Of a DNA stretch of 58,382 nt, positions 32,790 through 41,598 are shown one piece after another (the stretch's first letter is position 1; every line of letters starts with the position of its first letter). The position numbers and the translations under genes are program-made. The stretch lies in the NCBI GenBank assembly GCA_903873295.1, contig CAIQNV010000073.1:1-58382 (forward strand). The letters are read 5' to 3'. The DNA comes from an uncultured Elusimicrobia bacterium (lineage in GTDB: Bacteria > Elusimicrobiota > Elusimicrobia > Elusimicrobiales > UBA9959). A model generated the notes under the pieces. That model had not been told where the DNA came from, ran no database searches, and saw only the letters and a program-made list of their open reading frames with translations.

Positions 32790-34355
32790 ATGACACCTCA
32801 GCGCCGCATGGCTCAATTGAATTCGATACGGAGTTCCTCCGGACCGATCTTTACGCGCGGCCTGGGCGATGAGGTTATACGGCGTTTTCTGGCCGCGGAC
32901 AAGGACCTCGGCAGAGCTATCGGGGCGGCTGCGGCTAACCGCCATAAACTTTCAGCCTCCTGCGGCGAATTGTTCAAGATGGAGGAAAAAGCCCTTTGCC
33001 TTCTGCTCCAGCGGCAGGTGCTGAACTTCTACCCTTCCGCCGGTATCAACCCCTACGCCCCCCTGGCCGCCGCGGGCTCCTGGATCGTCACCTCGCACGG
33101 CGCCGTAATACACGATTCCGGCGGCTACGGCATGCTCGGCATGGGGCATGCGCCGCAAAGCGTTTTGGCGGCCATGAGCGAGCCCTTCGTAATGGCTAAT
33201 GTCATGACGCCCTCCTTCAGCCAGCACCGCCTGACGGAGCGCCTGGCCCGGGAGATCGGCCGCGCGCGCGGCAGCTGCCCCTTCGAGAAATTCGTCTTTC
33301 TGAACAGCGGCTCCGAGTCGGTCACCTTCACCTGCCGGGTCGCGGATATCCACGCCCGCACAATGACCGATCCCGGCGGCCGGCGGGCGGGGAAGAAGGT
33401 CATGCGCCTCGCTATCGTAGAAGGCTTCCACGGGCGCACCGAAGGTCCCGCGCGGACCTCGCACTCCTGCCGCTCTCTCTACGCCAAGCACCTGGCCTCC
33501 TACAGGGAGACCGATAATCTCCTGTTCGTGCCCATCAACGATCTGGCGGCCCTGCGCAGTGCTTTCGCCGAGGCCGAAAAGAACGGCGTCTTTTTCGAAG
33601 CTTTTTATGTAGAGCCGGTAATGGGGGAAGGCATCCCCGGGCTCGCCCTCACCCGCGAATATTATGATGAGGCCAGGGCTTTAACCCTGAAAATGGGCAG
33701 CCTGCTGATAGTGGATTCCATCCAGGCCGCGCTGCGCGCCCAGGGCTGCCTCAGCATCGTGGACTACCAGGGCTTCGAAACCTGCGTCCCCCCCGATATG
33801 GAAACCTTCTCCAAGGCCCTGAACGCGGGACAGTACCCGCTTTCCGTCATCGCTTTAAGCGGCGCGGTGGCCGCCCGGTACGTTACGGGCCTCTACGGGA
33901 ACACCATGACCGGTAATCCCCGGGCCATGGAAGTGGGCTGCACCGTCCTCGACGCGGTGACCGACAAGGTCCGCAAAAACATCCGCGAACGGGGTCTTGA
34001 ATTCCTCGCCAAGTTCCGGGCGCTGGCCGGAGAATTCCCGGGCGCCGTCGAGCAGGTGGTGGGCACGGGCCTGATGGTGAGCGCCATGCTCAACCCCAAG
34101 CGCTACCGCGTGCAGGGCGAGGGCGGATTCGAGGAGTTCATGCGCCGCCACGGCATCGAGATGATCCACGGCGGCGAATGCGGCCTCCGCTTCACTCCTT
34201 CTTTCAGCATCACCAGCTCCGAGATAGACCTGATCGTCTCAGTCATCCGCCAGGGACTGAAGGAGCTGGCCTCCCCTTCAAAAAAGGCTCTTTCAACGAA
34301 GGCAGCGCGCCCCGGCAAACGCCGCCTGGCGCAGGGCCGCAGAAGCGGGAAGTAA
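32790..34355 (+). CDS. Class III PLP aminotransferase
   Basis: Protein of 521 residues with the class III (ornithine/lysine/GABA-type) fold: SGGYGMLGMGHAP, NSGSESVTFTCRVAD, VEGFHGRTEG, EPVMGEGIPG, LLIVDSIQAALRAQG, and the PLP-binding lysine in METFSKALNAGQYP. The final about 30 residues are basic and probably flexible. The enzyme transfers an amino group to a carbonyl; the substrate is not predictable. AAGGAG nine bases before the ATG is a strong ribosome-binding site. The next gene is a Gfo/Idh/MocA dehydrogenase beside lpxB, so amino-sugar formation is one option. Amino acid catabolism or lysine/ornithine metabolism is equally possible. Confidence 0.85.
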   Translation: MTPQRRMAQLNSIRSSSGPIFTRGLGDEVIRRFLAADKDLGRAIGAAAANRHKLSASCGELFKMEEKALCLLLQRQVLNFYPSAGINPYAPLAAAGSWIVTSHGAVIHDSGGYGMLGMGHAPQSVLAAMSEPFVMANVMTPSFSQHRLTERLAREIGRARGSCPFEKFVFLNSGSESVTFTCRVADIHARTMTDPGGRRAGKKVMRLAIVEGFHGRTEGPARTSHSCRSLYAKHLASYRETDNLLFVPINDLAALRSAFAEAEKNGVFFEAFYVEPVMGEGIPGLALTREYYDEARALTLKMGSLLIVDSIQAALRAQGCLSIVDYQGFETCVPPDMETFSKALNAGQYPLSVIALSGAVAARYVTGLYGNTMTGNPRAMEVGCTVLDAVTDKVRKNIRERGLEFLAKFRALAGEFPGAVEQVVGTGLMVSAMLNPKRYRVQGEGGFEEFMRRHGIEMIHGGECGLRFTPSFSITSSEIDLIVSVIRQGLKELASPSKKALSTKAARPGKRRLAQGRRSGK

Positions 34356-34526
34356 ATACCCGGAAAGGCCCGGCTTTGCGGGCGCCCGCGGATCCGTGAA
34401 GACCGGCCCGGAGCAACTGCCCCGGGCCGTATCCAAAGCTCATTAAACGTCCATATTTAGTAGAATAATAAGATTAGCGGCTCAGGAAAGCCGGCTTTTA
34501 TCGTTTTATCTGTTTTAGAGGACACT

Positions 34527-35597
34527 ATGGCTGAAAATGAAAAAAAACTGCGCTTCGGCGTGATAGGCGCCGGCAAACTCGGCGGCTTTCATACCAACAC
34601 CCTTTCCAAAATGCCCGAGGTCGAACTGGTAGGCATCTCCGACCCCAACCTGCTGCGGGCGCAGGTGCTGGCCTGGCGGCACAATTGCGTGGCCTACAAG
34701 ACGGAGGAAGAGCTGCTGAACCAGGTGGACGCCCTTGTAGTGGCCGCCCCCACCGAATACCACGCCGAGATAGGCATAAAGGCGCTGGAGGCCGGCGTGC
34801 ACGTGCTGATGGAAAAACCCATAGCCAATTCCGAAGAGGGCGCGCGCAGACTGCTGGAAATTTCAGAAAAAAATAAAATAGTCCTCCAGGTGGGCCACTC
34901 CGAGCGTTTCAACTCCGCCGTGGTGGAGACGATGAAGCACGTAAAGAACCCGCGCTATATCACCATAGAGCGCCTGGGCCCCTACGACCCCCGCGTGGCC
35001 GCCACCGGGGTCACGCTGGACCTGATGATACACGACCTGGACATCCTTCTGACGATGATGGATTCCGAGATCGAGAAGTTCGAGGCGATAGGCGCCAGCC
35101 TGCTCTCGAACCACGAGGACATCTGCAACGTCCGCATCAAGTTCAGGAACGGCTGCGTGGCCGACGTCACCGCCAGCCGCGCCACCATGGAGGCCTCGCG
35201 CCGCATGCGCATCTACCAGCAGGATTCCTACCTCTCGGTGGATTATGTGAGCGCCCGCCTGAAGATCTACACCAAGAAAAACCCCGTGATCAAATCGCTC
35301 AAAGATATAGATATCGCGTACCCGAAACTGGAGCCGAAGCAGCCGATAAAAGAGGAGCTTTACCACTTCATTGACTGCATAAAGACCTCCAAAACGCCCA
35401 CCCCCAGCGGAGAGAAAGGGCTGAAGGCGCTCCGCCTGGCCCTGGAGATCACCGACCAGATGCGGCGCTTTGAGGTTTCCGGCTCCAAGGCGGAGGAATC
35501 GGAGGAGTCCCTGTCCCGCTCCCTGTCCGACATCGGCAAGGCGACCAAGATGCTGGTAGAAGAAGGCCTCAAGAACGCGGGGATAGATAAACACTAA
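34527..35597 (+). CDS. Gfo/Idh/MocA-family oxidoreductase next to lpxB
   Basis: Protein of 356 residues with a Rossmann fold (GVIGAGKLGGFHTNTL), the family motif VLMEKPIANSEEGA with the conserved EKP, and LGPYDPRVAATGVTLDLMIHDLDIL with the catalytic His/Asp region. It is an NAD(P)-dependent sugar dehydrogenase. A Gfo/Idh gene beside lpxB recurs in several diderm phyla. GnnA, which oxidises the 3-OH of UDP-GlcNAc on the way to 3-amino lipid A, belongs to this family. A GAGGA sequence precedes the ATG. It may thus alter the lipid A sugar, but sequence alone does not prove GnnA activity. Confidence 0.85.
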   Translation: MAENEKKLRFGVIGAGKLGGFHTNTLSKMPEVELVGISDPNLLRAQVLAWRHNCVAYKTEEELLNQVDALVVAAPTEYHAEIGIKALEAGVHVLMEKPIANSEEGARRLLEISEKNKIVLQVGHSERFNSAVVETMKHVKNPRYITIERLGPYDPRVAATGVTLDLMIHDLDILLTMMDSEIEKFEAIGASLLSNHEDICNVRIKFRNGCVADVTASRATMEASRRMRIYQQDSYLSVDYVSARLKIYTKKNPVIKSLKDIDIAYPKLEPKQPIKEELYHFIDCIKTSKTPTPSGEKGLKALRLALEITDQMRRFEVSGSKAEESEESLSRSLSDIGKATKMLVEEGLKNAGIDKH

Positions 35598-35611
35598 AAA
35601 AAGAGTCGAGG

Positions 35612-35680
35612 GTCGGGAGTCGGGAGTCTTGAGAGAAGATGTTTTACTCCTTCGCCGACCCCAGACTCCCGACTCCCGAC
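35612..35680. repeat. Foldback repeat D between the oxidoreductase and lpxB
   Basis: GTCGGGAGTCGGGAGTCT at 35612-35629 pairs perfectly with AGACTCCCGACTCCCGAC at 35663-35680, an 18-bp stem with a 33-base loop. A run of T follows (35688-35696), so on the plus strand it could end transcription or reduce read-through into lpxB. The arms themselves contain a direct GGGAGTC repeat. Confidence 0.75.
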
Positions 35681-35696
35681 TTTTGATTATTTTTTT

Positions 35697-36845
35697 ATGG
35701 CTAAAATCGCACCCACGAACAAGAACATACTGGTGGTGGCCGGCGACCCCTCGGGCGACCTGCACGCGGCTAACCTTATAAAAGAACTGCGCGCCCGGGA
35801 CCCGGAAATTTCCGTCACCTCCATGGGCGGGGTGCGCATGCAGGAAGTCTCCACCCACTTCATCTACAATCTGGTCTCCGTGGGGGCCGTCGGCTTCGCG
35901 GAACCCTTCAAGCATTTTTTTCTCTGGCTCAAGCTGATAAAGCTGGTGCGCCGCTACCTGGAGGAGAAGCAGCCGGCCTGCGTCATAGCCGTGGATTTTT
36001 ACGGCTTCAACCACCAGGTGCTGGGCCTGGCCGCGCACCGCAAGATCCCGGCGTTCTATTACATCAGCCCGCAGGTCTGGGCCTCCCGCCCCGGCCGCGC
36101 CGCCAAGATCGCCAAGCTCACGAAAGAGATCTTCGTTATCTTCCCGTTCGAGGAAGCGCTTTACAAGAAGGTGAACGGCAGCGCCACCTTCGTCGGCCAC
36201 CCGCTGCTGGACCTTATGCCGGAGCCGGTCGCCAAGGACTTCCCCCCCGCCAACGGCGAGTGGAAGATAGGCATACTGCCCGGCTCGCGCAAAGCGGAGA
36301 TCTCCCGCCACCTGCCGCTTTTCGTAAAAGCTTTTTACCGCATAAAGGAGCAGCACCCCAAAGCCAGGGCTTATCTTTTCGCGGTGCCGGAATTTCCGGA
36401 CGAACACATAGTGCCGGCGCTGGAGAGCGTTGAAAAATACTGGTCGAAGGACATTGAGATAGTGCGCGAGAAAGATTATAAAGTGCGCGCCCGGATGGAT
36501 TTCGCCTTCACCTGCTCAGGCACGGCCACGCTGGAAAACGCGCTGCTGGGCGTACCCATGGCGGTGGCCTACAAAATGTCCAAGTTCACCTACGAAGTGG
36601 CCAAGCTGGTAGTGAAGACTCCCTATATTTCCCTTGTCAACATCCTCCTCAAGAAGCCCGCGGTAAAAGAGCTGATACAGGAAAAAGCCACGGAAGAGAA
36701 CCTGGCGCAGGAAGCCTTCTCCTTCATCAACAACCCGCCGCGCATCCAGGCCGCCCGCAAGGAACTTATCGGCCTGCGCGACATGCTGGGCTCGCATGGG
36801 GCCGCCGAGCGCGCCGCGCAGAAGATACTGGCCCACCTGAGCTAG
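35697..36845 (+). CDS. lpxB: LpxB, lipid A disaccharide synthase
   Basis: Protein of 382 residues. It is a GT19 glycosyltransferase joining UDP-2,3-diacylglucosamine and lipid X. Family signatures: ILVVAGDPSGDLHAANLI, VDFYGFNHQVLGLA, YYISPQVWASRPGRA, VFPFEEALY-type region, VGHPLLD, LPGSRKAEI, and FTCSGTATLENALLGVPMAVAYK. Length is typical. The ATG is preceded only by T-rich DNA from the end of repeat D, so no ribosome-binding site is visible. Its TAG stop is the first three bases of repeat E. Confidence 0.95.
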   Translation: MAKIAPTNKNILVVAGDPSGDLHAANLIKELRARDPEISVTSMGGVRMQEVSTHFIYNLVSVGAVGFAEPFKHFFLWLKLIKLVRRYLEEKQPACVIAVDFYGFNHQVLGLAAHRKIPAFYYISPQVWASRPGRAAKIAKLTKEIFVIFPFEEALYKKVNGSATFVGHPLLDLMPEPVAKDFPPANGEWKIGILPGSRKAEISRHLPLFVKAFYRIKEQHPKARAYLFAVPEFPDEHIVPALESVEKYWSKDIEIVREKDYKVRARMDFAFTCSGTATLENALLGVPMAVAYKMSKFTYEVAKLVVKTPYISLVNILLKKPAVKELIQEKATEENLAQEAFSFINNPPRIQAARKELIGLRDMLGSHGAAERAAQKILAHLS

Positions 36846-37112
36846 TGTTGTCTCCCAGCCATATCTTTACAATGAAAAACCCAGATTTGAGGACAGTTCA
36901 AGGCGCGACGAGGGAGCAATGCTTCAGCATTGTGACCGAGGAGCAACGATGAAATGTCCCAAAGACGGGTTTTCCCCTTGGGCTGCGGCTCTTCTGGCCG
37001 GCTTCCGCGTTGCTCGTCACTCACAGACCTCCGGGTATGCTCGCTCCTCGCGCCTTGAATCCGGCCAGAATAGCCGCAGTCATTGCAAAGATATGGCTGG
37101 GAGACCACACTA
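36843..37112. repeat. Foldback repeat E filling the lpxB-msbA gap
   Basis: A 270-base element with 32-base terminal inverted repeats (36843-36874 and 37081-37112) that differ at two positions. The left end supplies the lpxB TAG stop; the right end stops exactly before the msbA ATG and contains GGGAG nine bases before it. Inside are two inverted copies (36901-36949 and 37008-37057) of a core beginning AAGGCGCGA and ending GAGCAACG, also present in repeat F. No transposase is encoded. Confidence 0.85.
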
Positions 37113-38876
37113 ATGACCGAACCCGACGCGCGCGCCGTACCGGATAAAGCCAGATTCAAGGTACTGATCAGGGCGCTGGTACAATATCTTAAACCCTATA
37201 AAGTCCGCCTGCTCCAGGCCGCCGTTTCGATGATAATACTGGCGGCGATAAAGAACGCCGTAATTTATATCTCCGGGCCCGTCATACAGGGCATATTCGT
37301 GAACAAGGATATGCACATGCTGCGCCTGATAGTCATCGCCCTGCCGGGACTGTTCGTGCTGCGCATGGCGGTCGAGTACACCAACGCCTACCTTATGAGC
37401 TGGGTCGGGCAGAAGGCCGTGCAGAGCATCCGCGAGGACCTGTTCACCCACATCCACCGCCTCTCCATCGAATTCTACTGGCGCAAGCGCTCCTCCGACG
37501 TGATGAGCCGCGTGATAAACGACCTGAACAACGTGCAGAACACCGTGCAGTTCATCCCGCTTTACGGCATACGCGACGTGCTGACCGTCGTCGCCTGCGT
37601 CGGGCTGCTCTTCTATATCAACTGGAAACTGGCGCTGATCTCGCTTATCGTGCTGCCGCTGATCGCCGCTATCCTGGGCGTGCTCGGAAAAAAGATGAGA
37701 AAGGCCTCCGCCGAGAGCAACGTGATAGTGGGCGAGATCTCGCACAAGTTCCAGGAGAGCCTGCAGGGCATCACCGTAGTGAAAGCCTTCAACTACGAAG
37801 ACCAGGCGATAGCCAAGTTCAAAGTATCCAACGACGCCTACTTCTCGAAGATGATGCGCTACCTGCGCGCCACCGCCATGAGCGGCCCCATCATGGAATT
37901 CATCAGCGGCCTGGTGCTGATAGGCATCATCTATATGAGCGGCAAAGCCATCTTCAACGGCACAATGACCACCGCCCAGTTCTTCTCCTTCCTGGCGGCC
38001 TACGTGACAGCCTATGTGCCCCTGAAGAACATAGCCAACCTGAACTCCAAACTGCAGCAGGGTATGGCGGCCTGGGAGCGCATTTACCAGATACTCGAGG
38101 AAAAGCCCGCCGTGATAGTGAAGGCCACTACCGGGAACATAGCGCACCTGGACGGGAAGATCGAGTTCCAGGACGTCAGCTACAAGTACCCTTCGCGCGA
38201 CACCCAGGTGCTCCAGAACCTTTCGTTCAGGATAAACCCCGGCGAAGTGGCCGCTTTCGTGGGACCGTCCGGCTCCGGTAAAACCACCATCATCCACCTG
38301 CTGCTGCGCTTCTTCGACCCGATCTCGGGCCGCGTGGAGGTCGACGGGCACGATATGCTGGACCTGGCCACCACCGATCTGCGCGCCCACATGGGCCTGG
38401 TCACGCAGGACACCATCCTCTTCGACGACACCGTCCACGGGAACATCACTATAGGGTGCCCCGGCGCCTCCATGGACGAGGTGATAGACGCGGCCAGGGC
38501 CGCCGACGCGCACGCCTTCATAACGGCCATGCCGCAGGGCTACGAAACAAGGCTGGGCGAGCGCGGCGTCAAGCTCTCCGGCGGCCAGCGCCAGCGCCTG
38601 GCCATAGCCAGAGCCATAATAAAGAAACCCAAGATATTGCTGCTCGACGAGGCGACCTCCAACCTGGACACCGCCAGCGAGCAGGCCGTGCAGTCGGCCA
38701 TAGAGCGCATACTCGGCGGCAGGACCGTCATCATGGTGGCGCACAGACTTTCCACGGTAAAGAACGCGGACAAGATCTTCGTGCTGAAGAAAGGCGAGCT
38801 GGCCGAAACCGGCACCCATAAGGAACTGCTGGCCCTGGGCGGGGTCTACAAGGGTCTTTACGAGGCGCAGTCCTAA
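37113..38876 (+). CDS. msbA: MsbA-type lipid A ABC exporter
   Basis: Protein of 587 residues with an ABC exporter membrane domain (six helices, about 25-310) followed by the ATPase domain: Walker A GPSGSGKTT, signature LSGGQRQRL, Walker B ILLLDEATSNLD and the H-loop VAHRLST. MsbA flips lipid A-core across the inner membrane. Position after lpxB supports this role over a drug pump. The start chosen is the ATG at 37113, directly after repeat E; its GGGAG ribosome-binding site lies inside the repeat arm. An upstream ATG within the repeat would add ten repeat-coded residues. Confidence 0.92.
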   Translation: MTEPDARAVPDKARFKVLIRALVQYLKPYKVRLLQAAVSMIILAAIKNAVIYISGPVIQGIFVNKDMHMLRLIVIALPGLFVLRMAVEYTNAYLMSWVGQKAVQSIREDLFTHIHRLSIEFYWRKRSSDVMSRVINDLNNVQNTVQFIPLYGIRDVLTVVACVGLLFYINWKLALISLIVLPLIAAILGVLGKKMRKASAESNVIVGEISHKFQESLQGITVVKAFNYEDQAIAKFKVSNDAYFSKMMRYLRATAMSGPIMEFISGLVLIGIIYMSGKAIFNGTMTTAQFFSFLAAYVTAYVPLKNIANLNSKLQQGMAAWERIYQILEEKPAVIVKATTGNIAHLDGKIEFQDVSYKYPSRDTQVLQNLSFRINPGEVAAFVGPSGSGKTTIIHLLLRFFDPISGRVEVDGHDMLDLATTDLRAHMGLVTQDTILFDDTVHGNITIGCPGASMDEVIDAARAADAHAFITAMPQGYETRLGERGVKLSGGQRQRLAIARAIIKKPKILLLDEATSNLDTASEQAVQSAIERILGGRTVIMVAHRLSTVKNADKIFVLKKGELAETGTHKELLALGGVYKGLYEAQS

Positions 38877-38918
38877 AAGAGAACAACAGTACGGAAAGAA
38901 GTTCACTACAGTTTTAAT

Positions 38919-39641
38919 ATGCTAATAATTTTCAGTCTTGTAGCGCTTGTTTTTACCCTGGCCGGCTCCATGCTGGTCATAAAGTACGGCGGCCTTAACA
39001 GGAAATTCCTGGCCTGGTCCCTGGCCTTCTCCTCCGGCGTCCTCGTTTCCGTGGCTTTCCTGGATATCATGCCGGCAGGGACCGGCATAGACCCCGACCG
39101 GGCGTACATGGGCTGCCTGGCCGCGCTGCTCGTTCTTTTCCTGGTGGAGAGCTTCACCGTGGTGCATTCCTGCAATGAAGTAATGGAAGACTGCCATTTC
39201 CACTCCCTGGGCACGGTGGCTTTCATCGCCCTTTCCCTGCACGCCGTCACCGACGGCATAAATATCGCCGTTGGCGTGAAAACCGGCGGCACGCTGGGCC
39301 TCGACATCGCCCTCGGCGTCATCCTGCACAAGTTTTCCGGAGGCGTAGCCCTGGCCTCCCTGCTGCTTAAAAGCGGGCGCGACGCCCGCAAGACCTTCCT
39401 GATGTGCGTCTTCTTCGCCCTTATGACCCCGGCGGGAGCGTTCGTCACCGCCCCGCTCCTTACCGGCATAACCCCGCTTTCCATGGCCCTGCTGCTGGGG
39501 TTAAGCGGCGGCTCGTTCATTTACATCGCCATGGCGGACATACTCCCCGAGCTGCACAAGAGCCACGACAAGATGTCGCGCCTCATCTACCCTTTCGGAT
39601 ACCTGACCGTGTACGTCATAAAAAAGCTGGGAGCCGCATAA
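38919..39641 (+). CDS. ZIP-family metal transporter
   Basis: Membrane protein of 240 residues with about eight helices. ZIP signatures HAVTDGINIAVGV (helix IV) and ALGVILHKFSGGVALASLL (helix V) carry the metal-binding His, Asp and Gly residues. It probably imports zinc, iron or manganese. The loop with VVHSCNEVMEDCHFH before helix IV may bind metal. No Shine-Dalgarno is seen before the ATG. The stop lies three bases before the rel/spoT gene, so the two overlap in transcription. Confidence 0.9.
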   Translation: MLIIFSLVALVFTLAGSMLVIKYGGLNRKFLAWSLAFSSGVLVSVAFLDIMPAGTGIDPDRAYMGCLAALLVLFLVESFTVVHSCNEVMEDCHFHSLGTVAFIALSLHAVTDGINIAVGVKTGGTLGLDIALGVILHKFSGGVALASLLLKSGRDARKTFLMCVFFALMTPAGAFVTAPLLTGITPLSMALLLGLSGGSFIYIAMADILPELHKSHDKMSRLIYPFGYLTVYVIKKLGAA

Positions 39642-39644
39642 GCG

Positions 39645-41087
39645 ATGGAACTGGACGAACTGCTTAAAAAATTCCGCGAATACTCCGCGCAGGACACCAC
39701 GGTGCTGGAATACGCCTGGAACTATTCCAGCGAGGCCCACCACGAGCAGAAGCGCGCCTCGGGCGAGATGTACTTCGTGCACTGCGCGGCGGTGGCCGAG
39801 CTGCTGGTGGACTATAAGATGGACCTGGAAACCGTGGCGGCCGGCCTCCTGCACGACGTGCTCGAGGACACCAAGATCCCGCACGAGACCTTCAGGAAAG
39901 AATTCGGCGAGGAGATCTACGCCCTGGTGTCCGGAGTCACGAAGATCGAGACCCTTAAGTTCTCCTCGCGCGACGAGGCCCAGGCGGAGAACTGGCGCAA
40001 GATGATCCTGGCCACGGCCAAGGACATCCGCGTCATAGTCATAAAGCTCGCCGACCGCCTGCATAACATGAACACGCTGAACTTCCTCACCCGGGAGAAA
40101 CAGCTGGAGATAAGCCACGAGACCATTTCGCTCTACGCCCCGCTGGCCCAGCGCCTGGGCATTTTCCAGCTCAAGTCGCAGCTGGAGGACCTCTCTTTCA
40201 AGTACCTGCACCCCGACGAGTACCAGAGCCTCCTGGCCAAAGTGCAGCTGCGCTACGCCATGCGCGAGAAGCTGCTGGAGGATTTCAAGCTGGGGGTGGA
40301 ACAGCACCTGGGCACTACCCAGATACCGCACCGCGTGCTGTCCCGCGCCAAGAACATCTACTCGATCTACCGCAAGATGCTCCGCCAGGAAAAGCCCTTT
40401 GAGGAAATACAGGACGCGCTGGGCGTGCGCATCATCACGGACAGCGTCATAAACTGCTACGCCCTGCTGGGGACGGTCCATTCCGTGTTCAAGCCGGTGG
40501 CGGGGTCGTTCACCGACTATATCGCCGTGCCCAAGATGAACCTTTACCAGAGCCTGCATACCAGCGTGATGGCGTCCTCCGGCGAAATAATAGAGATACA
40601 GATCCGCACCGAGGAGATGCACCGCACCTCGGAGTACGGCATAGCCGCGCACTGGCGCTACAAGATGGGCGAGAAGGGAGCCGACCGCCACCTGGACGAG
40701 AAGCTGAACTGGCTGCGGCAGTGGATGGAATGGCTGCAGGACCTCTCCAGCCCGCGCGAATTTATCGAGAGTTTCAAGACCGACCTGGAGCTGGACCAGA
40801 TCTTCATCTTCACGCCGAAGGGGGACGTGAAGCCGCTGCCGGTGGACGCCACCCCCCTCGACTTCGCTTACGCCATCCACACGGACATAGGCAACACCTG
40901 CATAGGCGCCAAGGTCAACAACAGGATGGTGCGCCTGGACGAGTCGCTGAAGAGCGGCGACATCTGCGAGATAGTGACCCGCAGGAACTCCGCGCCGAAG
41001 AAGGATTGGCTCATCTCGGTAAAGACGGCCGGCGCCCGCAGCCACATAAGGAAATACCTGCGCGAGCACGGACAATTGGAAGACTGA
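39645..41087 (+). CDS. Short RelA/SpoT homologue, bifunctional (p)ppGpp enzyme
   Basis: Protein of 480 residues. An HD hydrolase domain (YFVHCAAVAELLVDY, LLHDVLEDTKIP) is followed by a synthetase domain (RAKNIYSIYRKM, ALGVRIITDSV, FTDYIAVPKMNLYQSLHT, EIQIRTEEMHRTSEYGIAAHWRYK) and a TGS domain (about 385-445, IFIFTPKGDVKPLPVDATPLDFAYAIHT). Long RSH proteins are about 700-750 residues with a ZFD/conserved-Cys region and ACT. Here the protein ends just past TGS with HIRKYLREHG, so ribosome-sensing parts are absent. HD residues look intact, so it probably both makes and degrades (p)ppGpp. The truncated end is natural-looking (clean stop), not a frameshift. Confidence 0.9.
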   Translation: MELDELLKKFREYSAQDTTVLEYAWNYSSEAHHEQKRASGEMYFVHCAAVAELLVDYKMDLETVAAGLLHDVLEDTKIPHETFRKEFGEEIYALVSGVTKIETLKFSSRDEAQAENWRKMILATAKDIRVIVIKLADRLHNMNTLNFLTREKQLEISHETISLYAPLAQRLGIFQLKSQLEDLSFKYLHPDEYQSLLAKVQLRYAMREKLLEDFKLGVEQHLGTTQIPHRVLSRAKNIYSIYRKMLRQEKPFEEIQDALGVRIITDSVINCYALLGTVHSVFKPVAGSFTDYIAVPKMNLYQSLHTSVMASSGEIIEIQIRTEEMHRTSEYGIAAHWRYKMGEKGADRHLDEKLNWLRQWMEWLQDLSSPREFIESFKTDLELDQIFIFTPKGDVKPLPVDATPLDFAYAIHTDIGNTCIGAKVNNRMVRLDESLKSGDICEIVTRRNSAPKKDWLISVKTAGARSHIRKYLREHGQLED

Positions 41088-41147
41088 AGACCGGGGGCGG
41101 GGCTCAGGAGCAGAAATAGCGGAGCGGCCCTGTTCCGCTTCTTACTG

Positions 41148-41531
41148 ATGCGCGATTCCTGTTTTTATATGAATTTCCACGAATTTTCCGAAATTACCCC
41201 GGCTAAAGTCGGGGCGCTTAAAGCGCGCATAACCGGGCTGGCCATAGACCTGCGGCTGATCGAGGAGCAATTTATCAGAGGCTCCGGCAACGGCGGCCAG
41301 AAGATAAACAAGACCTCCAACGCCGTCCTGCTTAAATATCCGCCGCTGGGCCTGATAGTGCGCTGCCAGCGCGAGCGCAAGCGATCGCTGAACCGCTTTA
41401 TAGCCCTGCGCGAAATGGTCGACGAAATAGAGCTGAAAATTTCCCCGGAGACCTCGGAGCGCCTCAAAGAGATAGAAAAGATACGCAGGCGCAAAGCGAG
41501 AAGCCGGAGCAGAAAGCGCCTGAAGCCGTAG
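41148..41531 (+). CDS. RF-like GGQ-domain protein (ribosome rescue type)
   Basis: Protein of 127 residues with a class I release-factor GGQ loop (IRGSGNGGQKINKTSNAVLLK) and a basic C-terminal tail (RRRKARSRSRKRLKP), like ArfB/YaeJ and related short RF-like proteins. These hydrolyse peptidyl-tRNA on stalled ribosomes, with the basic tail reaching into the mRNA channel. It lacks codon-recognition domains. A second ATG at 41169, just after GTTTTTAT, may be the true start (120 residues); neither start has a Shine-Dalgarno. Confidence 0.85.
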   Translation: MRDSCFYMNFHEFSEITPAKVGALKARITGLAIDLRLIEEQFIRGSGNGGQKINKTSNAVLLKYPPLGLIVRCQRERKRSLNRFIALREMVDEIELKISPETSERLKEIEKIRRRKARSRSRKRLKP

Positions 41532-41553
41532 CAGGCTTTTTTCGCCCTTAAAG

Positions 41554-41583
41554 TTGCCAGAGCGCGCCTTATACCGCTATAAT
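41554..41583 (+). promoter_or_regulatory. Sigma70-type promoter of the response regulator
   Basis: TTGCCA (41554-41559) and TATAAT (41578-41583) are 18 bases apart. The predicted start near 41590 leaves a leader of only about nine bases before the ATG at 41599, with no room for a Shine-Dalgarno. The RF-like gene upstream ends in GTTTTTATATG-like context too. Confidence 0.65.
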
Positions 41584-41598
41584 ATACGCTGTTTTTAT

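Noticed and set aside
36919-37113. A 64-residue frame between lpxB and msbA
   Set aside because: It lies entirely in foldback repeat E and spans its inverted cores, so it is repeat DNA rather than a gene.
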